DNA of 64,000 nt from the NCBI GenBank assembly GCA_947644305.1, contig CANRYS010000006.1, forward strand, positions 62,001-126,000, given 5' to 3'. The translations under genes were made by a program, and so were the position numbers. Source of the stretch: an uncultured Roseburia sp. (GTDB lineage: Bacteria; Bacillota; Clostridia; Lachnospirales; Lachnospiraceae). Below the pieces are notes generated by a model, which worked only from the letters and a program-made list of their open reading frames with translations, had not been told where the DNA came from and did not search any database. Shown in pieces: positions 18,740 through 25,256 of the stretch; the stretch's first letter is position 1; each line of letters starts with the position of its first letter.

Positions 18740-19063
18740 CTATCCCCTCAGCGCAAAAATATATATGCCTAAAATAATTCCGCTCAAAATCATTGAGAAT
18801 AGAAATATAAATAAGTTTCGCTTTTTTCTACTCAAAAACAATAATACCACGGCAAATAACATTGCATATAAAATGAGCCCTATTAGTCCATAGATACGCA
18901 TTGCATCGCCCTCATATTCATAATCAAGTGACCCTGGTTCTTCTATAAGATTACCTAGAGTTAAAACGCTATATCCCAACCAAAAAAAACTAATAGCTCC
19001 CCAAATAAGTCCTGTCAATATAACTGTAATCCGGCTTATGATCGGGTAGAAACCTTTCATCAC
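18740..19063 (-). CDS. Small three-helix membrane protein
   Basis: The 107-residue product has three hydrophobic segments (about 10-36, 57-78 and 83-104), an acidic loop between the first two (EEPGSLDYEYEGD) and a KKR cluster before the last. The start is the first or second ATG at 19063/19060. I do not recognise the family. It lies 50 bp behind the orphan ORF ending at 19113 and could be the membrane immunity partner of a small secreted effector, but that is only suggested by the pairing. Confidence 0.55.
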   Translation of the reverse strand: MMKGFYPIISRITVILTGLIWGAISFFWLGYSVLTLGNLIEEPGSLDYEYEGDAMRIYGLIGLILYAMLFAVVLLFLSRKKRNLFIFLFSMILSGIILGIYIFALRG

Positions 19064-19112
19064 TCATTCTCCTCAATTGTACTTATTATATTTTGCAAAC
19101 CATTTATTATAC

Positions 19113-19475
19113 TTATATATTTTCTTTCCAATTATCATAATTTATATTAGTTTCTTTCAAATAATTTGTCGCATTTATTGATGTCTTTGCGTACATCTGT
19201 CCAATTCCCGTACTAGAGTCTTCTCGCTCAGGAAATAACAGATTAGGTTGACCAAATAAAATCTGTTTCCACCAACTTAAGGACATATAATGTTCTAGTG
19301 CTTGTCTATTATAATAATAATTTGTAACAGCAGTATCTGCAACTGCATCCTGAGCCCAAATACAAATTAACTCTCTTGCTAGTATAGATTGAATTACTTC
19401 CTTTTTCACCTTATATTTTCTTGCAGCGCCAGAAATTTCCAAATCATGTTTTAAAACTATGTCAACAGCCTCAGC
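19113..19475 (-). pseudogene. N-terminally truncated orphan gene, lysozyme-like motif
   Basis: The track ORF starts at a TTG (19442), but the frame stays open upstream (GLAEAVDIVLKHDL) into the 3' end of exoA without a start codon or ribosome site, so the 5' part is missing. The remaining 109 or so residues include LARELICIWAQDAVADTAV and EREDSSTGIGQMYAKTSI. The latter recalls the E-S-S-x-G-x-x-Q signature of lysozyme-like/transglycosylase folds; this is a weak resemblance. It probably remains from a larger gene cut off when exoA was joined here. Confidence 0.4.
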
Positions 19476-20233
19476 TAATCCCCCCGCACCTCCAGCTCCA
19501 CCGGGCAGTGATCCGATCCCATCACCGTCTTATGAATCTTAACGTCCACCAGCTTGTCTTTTAATCGCTCCGAGGCTAGAAAATAATCGATGCGCCATCC
19601 AGCATCCTTTTCTCTAGCCCGGAACCGATAACTCCACCAGGTGTAGGCGCCTTCCAGTTTCGGATAAAAATAACGAAATGTATCCACAAAACCCGCTGCC
19701 AGAAGATCCGCGAATTTCCCTCTCTCCTCATCTGAAAATCCAGCGTTTCCGCGATTGTTCCTGGGATTTTTCAGATCGATCTCCTGGTGCGCCACATTCA
19801 GGTCCCCGCAGAAAACAACCGGTTTCTTCTGATCCAGCCCACAGATATAGTTGCGGAAATCATCTTCCCATTTCATACGGTAATCAATACGTTTCAACTC
19901 GCTCTGGGCATTGGGAATATAACCATTGATCAGATAAAGATCTTCAAATTCTAATGTGATCAGCCTGCCTTCATGATCGTGCTCGTCAATCCCCATGCCG
20001 TACATCACCTGAAGCGGCTCTTCTTTCGTGAATACCGCCGTCCCCGAATATCCTTTTTTGTCCGCATAGTTCCAGTATTGGTGATACCCTTCCAGTTCCA
20101 GTTCGATCTGCCCGCTCTGCAGCTTTGTCTCCTGGACGCAGAAAATATCTGCCTGCACTTCCTTAAAGAAATCTACAAATCCTTTTGTCACACAGGCACG
20201 CAGCCCATTTACATTCCATGATATGATCTTCAT
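19475..20233 (-). CDS. exoA: Exodeoxyribonuclease III / AP endonuclease
   Basis: This 252-residue Mg2+-dependent ExoIII-family enzyme cleaves abasic sites in base excision repair. The family motifs are intact: ISWNVNGLR, CVQETKL, the LINGYIPNAQ strand, FCGDLNVAH, WWSYRFRAR and the terminal GSDHCPVEL. GAGAGGG precedes the ATG. It lies directly downstream of mutY with a 115-bp gap containing a repeat element, and the pairing with mutY is functionally sensible, since glycosylase products need AP cleavage. Also called xth. Confidence 0.95.
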   Translation of the reverse strand: MKIISWNVNGLRACVTKGFVDFFKEVQADIFCVQETKLQSGQIELELEGYHQYWNYADKKGYSGTAVFTKEEPLQVMYGMGIDEHDHEGRLITLEFEDLYLINGYIPNAQSELKRIDYRMKWEDDFRNYICGLDQKKPVVFCGDLNVAHQEIDLKNPRNNRGNAGFSDEERGKFADLLAAGFVDTFRYFYPKLEGAYTWWSYRFRAREKDAGWRIDYFLASERLKDKLVDVKIHKTVMGSDHCPVELEVRGD

Positions 20234-20261
20234 TTTTATTGCCCTCTCTTTTCATTTTTTC

Positions 20262-20358
20262 CTCGATTCACACACGCTTTTTGTGCATCACAAGTTTGGG
20301 CGCGCGCACAAACTTGCCACACAAACATAGTTTGTGTTGTGAAACAATTTATTTTTCA
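20262..20358 (-). repeat. Two-hairpin intercistronic repeat, copy 1 (mutY/exoA gap)
   Basis: The core at 20291-20358 (68 bp) is identical to 48537-48606 apart from a 2-bp TG insertion there. It holds hairpin CAAACTTG/CAAGTTTG and hairpin ACACAAAC-ATA-GTTTGTGT. On the minus strand it starts across the mutY stop codon and ends before the exoA ribosome site. The next 25 or so bases towards exoA (GCACAAAAAGCGTGTGTG) also resemble the other copy but have diverged by transitions only. Confidence 0.85.
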
Positions 20359-21425
20359 TTTTTTCCTTCTATGATCTGTTTCAGATAAAAACGGAATGCT
20401 GTCGGCAGTGCATACTTTTGTGACAGCTCATCTTTTGAGACAAAGATCACATTGGGAGGAAGTTTTTGCCTCTCAAATGCCCGTTCCAACTGTACATAAA
20501 CTCCCTTCATATGCCATTCCACATGAGAAAACACATGCTTTGCCGCCCCCATAGAGCTAACCTTGGCATTTACAATCCCCTGCCTTTCTAGCTGTTCCCT
20601 AACCTCCTTCATAGTGAGTTTTTCTGTAACAGCCGGAAATTCATACAATCCTGCAAGAAGTCCGCTCTGCGGCCGCTTTTGGATACCGATATAGCCATCC
20701 AGCTCATAGATCAGCAGCGTCCTGTTTTCAATCCTTCTTGGCTTCTTCTCCGCCTTTTTCGGATATTCCTCCTGACAGCCAGCCGCCCTTGCCTGGCAAC
20801 TGTCCATCAGCGGGCATTTTTCACAGAGTGGTGCACCATTTGGGATACAGACCACTTCTCCAAGTTCCATCACCGCCTGGTTAAAATCCCCCGGCCTCTC
20901 TGGCATCACATCGAGAAGCATATGTTCCACCCGTCGCCTCACCGACATTTTACTGATGTCATCATCACATCTGAGATAGCGCATCAGTACCCGAAGCACA
21001 TTGCCGTCTACCGCCGGTGCCTTGATGCCATAGGAAATAGATGCGATCGCACCTGCTGTATAGGGACCGATCCCTGGCAAAGTCATAAGCTTATCATAAT
21101 CTGCCGGCAGACGGCCATCATATTCTTCCATCAGGATCTGCGCCGTCCTCTTTAGATTTCGCGCCCGGTTGTAATATCCAAGTCCCTCCCATAACTTCAT
21201 CAGACGTTCCTCCGGTACCTGTGCCAGACTCTGAATGTCTGGCAGTTCTTCGGTAAAACGTATAAAATAACCCGTCGCCGCCTCGATGCGTGTCTGCTGA
21301 AGCATGATCTCAGAAATCCACGTATAATAAGGATTCATCCGGTCTCTCCAGACCATGTCACGCTTATTCCTGTCATACCAGTCCAGAAGAGGAATCGAAA
21401 AATGTTCGATATCTATATTGTTCAT
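20349..21425 (-). CDS. mutY: A/G-specific adenine DNA glycosylase
   Basis: MutY removes adenine mispaired with 8-oxoguanine. The 358-residue protein has the helix-hairpin-helix LPGIGPYTAGAIASI with the catalytic aspartate in APAVDGNVLRV. The 4Fe-4S loop follows (C-x6-C-x2-C-x5-C in CIPNGAPLCEKCPLMDSC), and the C-terminal Nudix-like 8-oxoG recognition domain contains GLLAGLYEFP. ATG 21425 with GGGAG upstream is preferred over the track's 21452. Its last codons lie inside the repeat shared with the atp operon. A GCACA-ttt-TGTGC hairpin sits just upstream of the start. Confidence 0.95.
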   Translation of the reverse strand: MNNIDIEHFSIPLLDWYDRNKRDMVWRDRMNPYYTWISEIMLQQTRIEAATGYFIRFTEELPDIQSLAQVPEERLMKLWEGLGYYNRARNLKRTAQILMEEYDGRLPADYDKLMTLPGIGPYTAGAIASISYGIKAPAVDGNVLRVLMRYLRCDDDISKMSVRRRVEHMLLDVMPERPGDFNQAVMELGEVVCIPNGAPLCEKCPLMDSCQARAAGCQEEYPKKAEKKPRRIENRTLLIYELDGYIGIQKRPQSGLLAGLYEFPAVTEKLTMKEVREQLERQGIVNAKVSSMGAAKHVFSHVEWHMKGVYVQLERAFERQKLPPNVIFVSKDELSQKYALPTAFRFYLKQIIEGKNEK

Positions 21426-21644
21426 CACTATTCTCCCTAAAGCACAGCACATTTTTGTGCCGGCAGTCTTTTGATTTCAGTCACAAATAACGCAACTGCT
21501 ATACTAGTTTAACATATTCTTAAACACTTAACAATCACCAGCAAGTGGTAATCAGCCATCACTTTTTGCCAACAGGATAAAAGCGAAGACGCGGGATATT
21601 TTCCCCTTTATCTATTGGAACTTTTCTTTTTCAAGAAATTATGC

Positions 21645-21650
21645 TAAAAT
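21645..21650 (+). promoter_or_regulatory. Extended -10 of the mscL-azlCD promoter
   Basis: TGCTAAAAT (TAAAAT at 21645-21650) lies about 80 bp before the mscL ATG. The -35 (TTTTCT) is weak, so an activator or the extended -10 may be needed. The remaining 21426-21644 stretch shows no gene. Confidence 0.45.
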
Positions 21651-21670
21651 AAGTTCTAGCAAACTTATTT
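21647..21670. promoter_or_regulatory. Palindrome AAATAAGTT-N6-AACTTATTT on the mscL promoter
   Basis: Perfect 9-bp arms around 6 nt start inside the -10 and run through the expected transcription start. That position fits a repressor operator better than a leader hairpin. Confidence 0.5.
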
Positions 21671-21729
21671 GTGCAAAAAGCATGTACAGAAATTACGAAA
21701 AACTTTGCAAAAGAAGGAGATGAAAATAC

Positions 21730-22185
21730 ATGTCATTTTTCAAGAAGTTTTTACAAGAATTTAAAGAGTTTGCCCTCCGCGGCAATGTTATGGATCTGGC
21801 GATAGGTGTTATCATTGGTGCCGCCTTTCAGGCGATCATCAATTCCCTGGTAAACGATGTTCTTTCCCCGCTGATCGGTTTAGTGGCACAGACAGATCTA
21901 AGTTATCTCGTCCTCACGCTAAACGGCGTAGATATAAAATACGGCGCCTTCCTTACCGCAGTGATCAATTTTATCATCATGGTGTTTGTGATCTTCTTAC
22001 TGGTAAAAGGAATGAATGCCCTGGGAAGCCTGGGGAAAAAGAAAGAAGAACCGGCGGCGCCGACCACAAAAAAATGTATTTACTGTTTCAGTGAGATTGA
22101 CATCAACGCCACAAGATGCCCCCACTGTACTTCTGAGTTTATATTAGAAGAATCTATCGAAGAGGCTCAAAATGAAGAACTATAA
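21730..22185 (+). CDS. mscL: Large-conductance mechanosensitive channel with zinc-ribbon tail
   Basis: The first 100 or so residues are a standard MscL: the amphipathic N-terminus FKKFLQEFKEFALRGNV, TM1 MDLAIGVIIGAAFQAIINSLV and TM2 about 72-95. It opens under hypo-osmotic stress in the cytoplasmic membrane. Instead of the usual short helical bundle, the C-terminus carries two CxxC pairs (Cys116/119 and Cys130/133; CIYC and CPHC), a rubredoxin-like zinc ribbon, giving 151 residues. AAGGAG precedes the ATG. The azlC start lies inside its last codons (14-bp overlap), so they form one operon. Confidence 0.92.
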   Translation: MSFFKKFLQEFKEFALRGNVMDLAIGVIIGAAFQAIINSLVNDVLSPLIGLVAQTDLSYLVLTLNGVDIKYGAFLTAVINFIIMVFVIFLLVKGMNALGSLGKKKEEPAAPTTKKCIYCFSEIDINATRCPHCTSEFILEESIEEAQNEEL

Positions 22186-22879
22186 ATATGGAATTCAAAA
22201 AGGAATTCCCATCTTTTTAGGATATCTGCCCGTCTCCTTTACCTTTGGGTTCATGGCAGTGTCCGGCGGCCTTCCGGTATGGCTGGCCGTTTTTATTTCC
22301 GTGACGAATTTGACCTCCGCGGGACAGTTTGCCGGAACCAACCTGATCTTTGCCCAGGCAGGGTATCTGGAGATCGCTCTGACTACCTTCGTGATCAACC
22401 TGCGCTACTCCCTGATGTCCCTGTCTCTTTCCCAGAAAATAGATCACAAGACTCCTATTTGGAAACGCCTCATCTTTTCCTTCGGGATCACCGATGAGAC
22501 CTTTGTCGTGGCTTCCATGGAAAATGGAACGCTGTCCGCCGGCTATCTTCTGGGGCTTATGACCCTGCCTTTTGTGGGCTGGTCCCTGGGCACCTTCCTG
22601 GGAGGCTCTGTCTCCACTCTGCTTCCCCCATCCCTGCAGAATGCCATGGGAATCGGTCTTTATGCTATGTTTATCGCCCTGATCGTCCCGGCATCCCGCG
22701 AAAAAAAGGAAGTCTTTCTGGTGGTTCTGATGGCAGTTCTCTTCGCCTGCCTGCTCAAATATACCCCGGTTCTAAGACAGATTTCCTCTGGTTTTCGTGT
22801 CATCATTGCCACGATATTAGCCGCCGGCATTGGCGCTTTTCTATTTCCTAAAGAAGAAGAAGAGGAGGAAAGCTCATGA
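22172..22879 (+). CDS. azlC: AzlC-family branched-chain amino acid exporter, large subunit
   Basis: The 235-residue polytopic membrane protein has the AzlC signature near its N-terminus (GIPIFLGYLPVSFTFGFMAV) and TSAGQFAGTNL. It normally works with AzlD to export branched-chain amino acids or analogues. GAGG precedes the ATG within the end of mscL. The C-terminus is an acidic run (KEEEEEE). The coupling to mscL rather than to an Lrp/AsnC-type regulator is unusual. Confidence 0.9.
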   Translation: MKNYKYGIQKGIPIFLGYLPVSFTFGFMAVSGGLPVWLAVFISVTNLTSAGQFAGTNLIFAQAGYLEIALTTFVINLRYSLMSLSLSQKIDHKTPIWKRLIFSFGITDETFVVASMENGTLSAGYLLGLMTLPFVGWSLGTFLGGSVSTLLPPSLQNAMGIGLYAMFIALIVPASREKKEVFLVVLMAVLFACLLKYTPVLRQISSGFRVIIATILAAGIGAFLFPKEEEEEESS

Positions 22880-23181
22880 GTCTCAAATACTGCCTGACTG
22901 CCATACTAATCATGGCTCTCGTCACCTACCTGCCGAGAGTACTACCCATTACAATCTTTCGGGGGCGCATCCGTTCCCGCTATATCCAGACCTTTCTGGA
23001 CTACACTCCTTATGCGGTGCTAGGGGCACTGACCTTTCCCGAAATCTTCTATTCCACGGGTAATGTCCTCTCTGCCGTAGCAGGAACGTCGGTGGCCCTA
23101 ATCTTAGCCTACTTCAAGAGAGGTCTCGTCATCGTGGCACTGGCGGCGATCCTTACCGTATATATCGTCCAGCTCATATAG
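22876..23181 (+). CDS. azlD: AzlD-family small subunit of branched-chain amino acid exporter
   Basis: The 101-residue, four-helix protein has the AzlD landmarks VTYLPRVLPI and LDYTPYAVLGAL. The ATGA overlap with azlC shows translational coupling and a two-subunit exporter. Its stop codon overlaps the end of the convergent ABC permease gene by 8 bp, leaving no room for a terminator between them. Confidence 0.9.
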   Translation: MSLKYCLTAILIMALVTYLPRVLPITIFRGRIRSRYIQTFLDYTPYAVLGALTFPEIFYSTGNVLSAVAGTSVALILAYFKRGLVIVALAAILTVYIVQLI

Positions 23182-23851
23182 CATCCCGGCGTTGGATCAC
23201 CTTCACCGATGCAAAAATACATCCGGCAAAGATCAGCAGCGCTGCGGCAGCCATAGAAACTAGACATATGAATTTATTTTCAGCAAAAAAATCTGCTAAC
23301 CAAAAAATACTGCTTTCTACCTGTTCTTCTTTTCCCTTCTCTCCGATATAATTTATCAAAAAGAAAAAGGTAAAACTTGGTATCATTCTCAAGATGTTCA
23401 TCCACTGGGTACTCTTTCCTTTACCTGCAATATACAGGATAAGAAACTGCACAGAACCCACAATGAGGCTCATCGCCACCGCCACAGCACTAAAATACAT
23501 ATTGTAATCCGTGACAGGAAACCCTTTGATCCAGCTCACCGCTATCACCACGCCGATCCCATATGCTACGGCCGCTAACAGAATCGCCCCAAAACACATA
23601 TAACGGCCCACAACCCGTTCCCTGTCACTGCCAGGGAGCATCTGAATAAAAGTGGACATATTTTTGTTTTCCAGAAAGTAAGGCGTTGTAGAGACGATGA
23701 GCACCCCAAAACAAAGGTAGGAAATAATAAATATCATATCTTTAGAATAATATATGGCCATCAGGATCACTAATACTGGAAAAGCCATCATTACTACTTT
23801 CTGGTATTTATAAAATAAAAAATCTGTCTTCATGAATTTAACCCAGTTCAT
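23174..23851 (-). CDS. ABC-2 type transporter permease
   Basis: This 225-residue membrane protein has about six predicted helices (strong ones near 20-38, 42-60, 88-108 and 125-145) and no enzyme motifs. It begins in an ATGA overlap with the ATPase gene upstream, so the pair forms one exporter. The substrate is unknown. With the GntR/YtrA-type gene before it, the set resembles the ytr-type cell-envelope stress transporters of Bacillus, which is an analogy only. Confidence 0.8.
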   Translation of the reverse strand: MNWVKFMKTDFLFYKYQKVVMMAFPVLVILMAIYYSKDMIFIISYLCFGVLIVSTTPYFLENKNMSTFIQMLPGSDRERVVGRYMCFGAILLAAVAYGIGVVIAVSWIKGFPVTDYNMYFSAVAVAMSLIVGSVQFLILYIAGKGKSTQWMNILRMIPSFTFFFLINYIGEKGKEEQVESSIFWLADFFAENKFICLVSMAAAALLIFAGCIFASVKVIQRRDAI

Positions 23852-24720
23852 GCCATCCCCGCCTTTCTTCTATTTGCATCCTTTTGAAATGCCACAATGA
23901 TCTGATTCACCGTTGCTTTCTCAACCAGTATCTCTTTGGGCAGCCCCGCTGCCTCATCCACTGGAAGCACTCCGTAAAACCCGAATTCCGATTCAGAAAA
24001 GCCGATCACCGCCTTTTTCTTTACCCTCTCCGCCTCTTCTTTTCCGCCCTTTACCACCACATAGTTTTCAAGAAGATCATCCTTTGCCTCACAGAAGACT
24101 TTTTTCCCATTTTCGATATAGAAAATATAATCCGCGATCTGCTCCAGATCCTCCATGATATGGGTAGAAAACAATACACTGTGCTCCCCATCTTCGATAT
24201 AATTCTGCAGTATTTCCATGATCTCTTCCCTGGTCACCGGGTCCAGCCCGCTGGTGGCCTCATCCAGAAGAAGAACCTTCGTGGAGCGGGATAATACCCC
24301 GGCAAACATCAGCTTGATCTTCATTCCCCTGGAAAAATCACCGATCTTTTTATTTTCTGGAAGTTTCCACCGCTTTACGCATTCATCAAAATGTCTGCTG
24401 TCAAAATCCTTATAAAATATTTTCATGATTCCCCGCACATCCCGTATACGGAACTCCGGATAATAATAGGATTCATCCCCGATGTATCCTATACTCTCTT
24501 TTACTGCTGCCGGGTCCTCCTTCATGGACACTCCGTCCACCAGCACCAATCCCTCCGTCAGTTTATACAGCCCTGTGATCAGATTGATACTGGTGGTCTT
24601 CCCCGCGCCATTCTGCCCCACATACCCCATGATGTACCCTTTGGGCAGGGAAAAGCAGATATCCTGCAGAGAAAAATCTTTAAAATGTTTACTCATATGG
24701 TTGACTTCAATCGCATTCAT
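23848..24720 (-). CDS. ABC transporter ATP-binding protein
   Basis: The 290-residue ATPase has Walker A GQNGAGKTTSI, Walker B KVLLLDEATSGLD and the H-loop STHIMED. The signature is divergent (FSRGMKIKL in place of LSGGQ), a form seen in the YtrB/EcsA-like exporter group. The ATG at 24720 (MNAIEVNH) follows the gntR stop by one base with GGAGG about 12 bp upstream. An alternative ATG at 24741 would overlap gntR. Confidence 0.88.
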   Translation of the reverse strand: MNAIEVNHMSKHFKDFSLQDICFSLPKGYIMGYVGQNGAGKTTSINLITGLYKLTEGLVLVDGVSMKEDPAAVKESIGYIGDESYYYPEFRIRDVRGIMKIFYKDFDSRHFDECVKRWKLPENKKIGDFSRGMKIKLMFAGVLSRSTKVLLLDEATSGLDPVTREEIMEILQNYIEDGEHSVLFSTHIMEDLEQIADYIFYIENGKKVFCEAKDDLLENYVVVKGGKEEAERVKKKAVIGFSESEFGFYGVLPVDEAAGLPKEILVEKATVNQIIVAFQKDANRRKAGMA

Positions 24721-24721
24721 A

Positions 24722-25087
24722 CTATAAATGTTCCTCCACATATCTTATAATTTCTTCATCCGACATTTCCAGATACTTTGCATTCACCTTCATAACCGCA
24801 AAGGCTTCCTCCATGCGTTTCTGATATTGTTCCCTGACAACGGAATTATTTTTACCGAGAACGATACTTCCCTTTCCCTGTCTAGAAACAATATACCCTT
24901 CACTCTCCAGCTCATTGTATGCCCTGGTGGTGGTGATCACACTGATCCCAAGTTCCTTCGCCAGTTTCCGGATGGACGGTAGAACCTCTCCTTCCGGGAT
25001 CGCTCCAGAAAGAATTTGCTCCTGGATCTGGTCAAAAATCTGCCGGTATATAGGCAGTTCTGACTCATTTGATAAAATAATGTTCAT
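24722..25087 (-). CDS. GntR family regulator, YtrA subfamily
   Basis: The 121-residue protein is a winged helix of about 70 residues (PIYRQIFDQIQEQILSGAIPEGEVLPSIRKLAKELGIS split by the turn) plus a short two-helix dimerisation tail. That short tail is the mark of the YtrA subfamily. The preferred start is ATG 25087 (MNIILSNE) with AAGGAAAGAG upstream. It heads the operon with the ABC exporter and has a strong promoter with tandem ATACTGTAT boxes, so it most likely represses its own operon until a cell-wall or drug signal arrives. Confidence 0.87.
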   Translation of the reverse strand: MNIILSNESELPIYRQIFDQIQEQILSGAIPEGEVLPSIRKLAKELGISVITTTRAYNELESEGYIVSRQGKGSIVLGKNNSVVREQYQKRMEEAFAVMKVNAKYLEMSDEEIIRYVEEHL

Positions 25088-25109
25088 ATTTTTCTCTTTC
25101 CTTTTTGCC

Positions 25110-25162
25110 ATACTGTATATACTGTATATATCCCATTATATACACTTAGGCTAAATTGTCAA
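25110..25162 (-). promoter_or_regulatory. Promoter and tandem operator of the GntR-ABC operon
   Basis: On the minus strand TTGACA (25157-25162) and TATAAT (25135-25140) are 16 bp apart. Directly downstream is a perfect 9-bp direct repeat, ATACTGTAT twice (25110-25127), each unit itself nearly palindromic. The repeat covers the start region, as expected for autorepression by the GntR protein. Confidence 0.7.
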
Positions 25163-25191
25163 TTGTTTTTTACGTTTCGGATAAAAAATTC

Positions 25192-25219
25192 TTGTGGTTT
25201 TCGGTTTTTGCGTTATAAT
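25192..25219 (+). promoter_or_regulatory. Promoter of carB
   Basis: TTGTGG (25192-25197) and TATAAT (25214-25219) have a 16-bp spacer, 38 bp before the carB ATG, which has AAGGAGG. The leader is too short for an attenuator. Confidence 0.6.
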
Positions 25220-25256
25220 ATATAGTTAGAGATAAAGAACAAGGAGGAAACAACTT

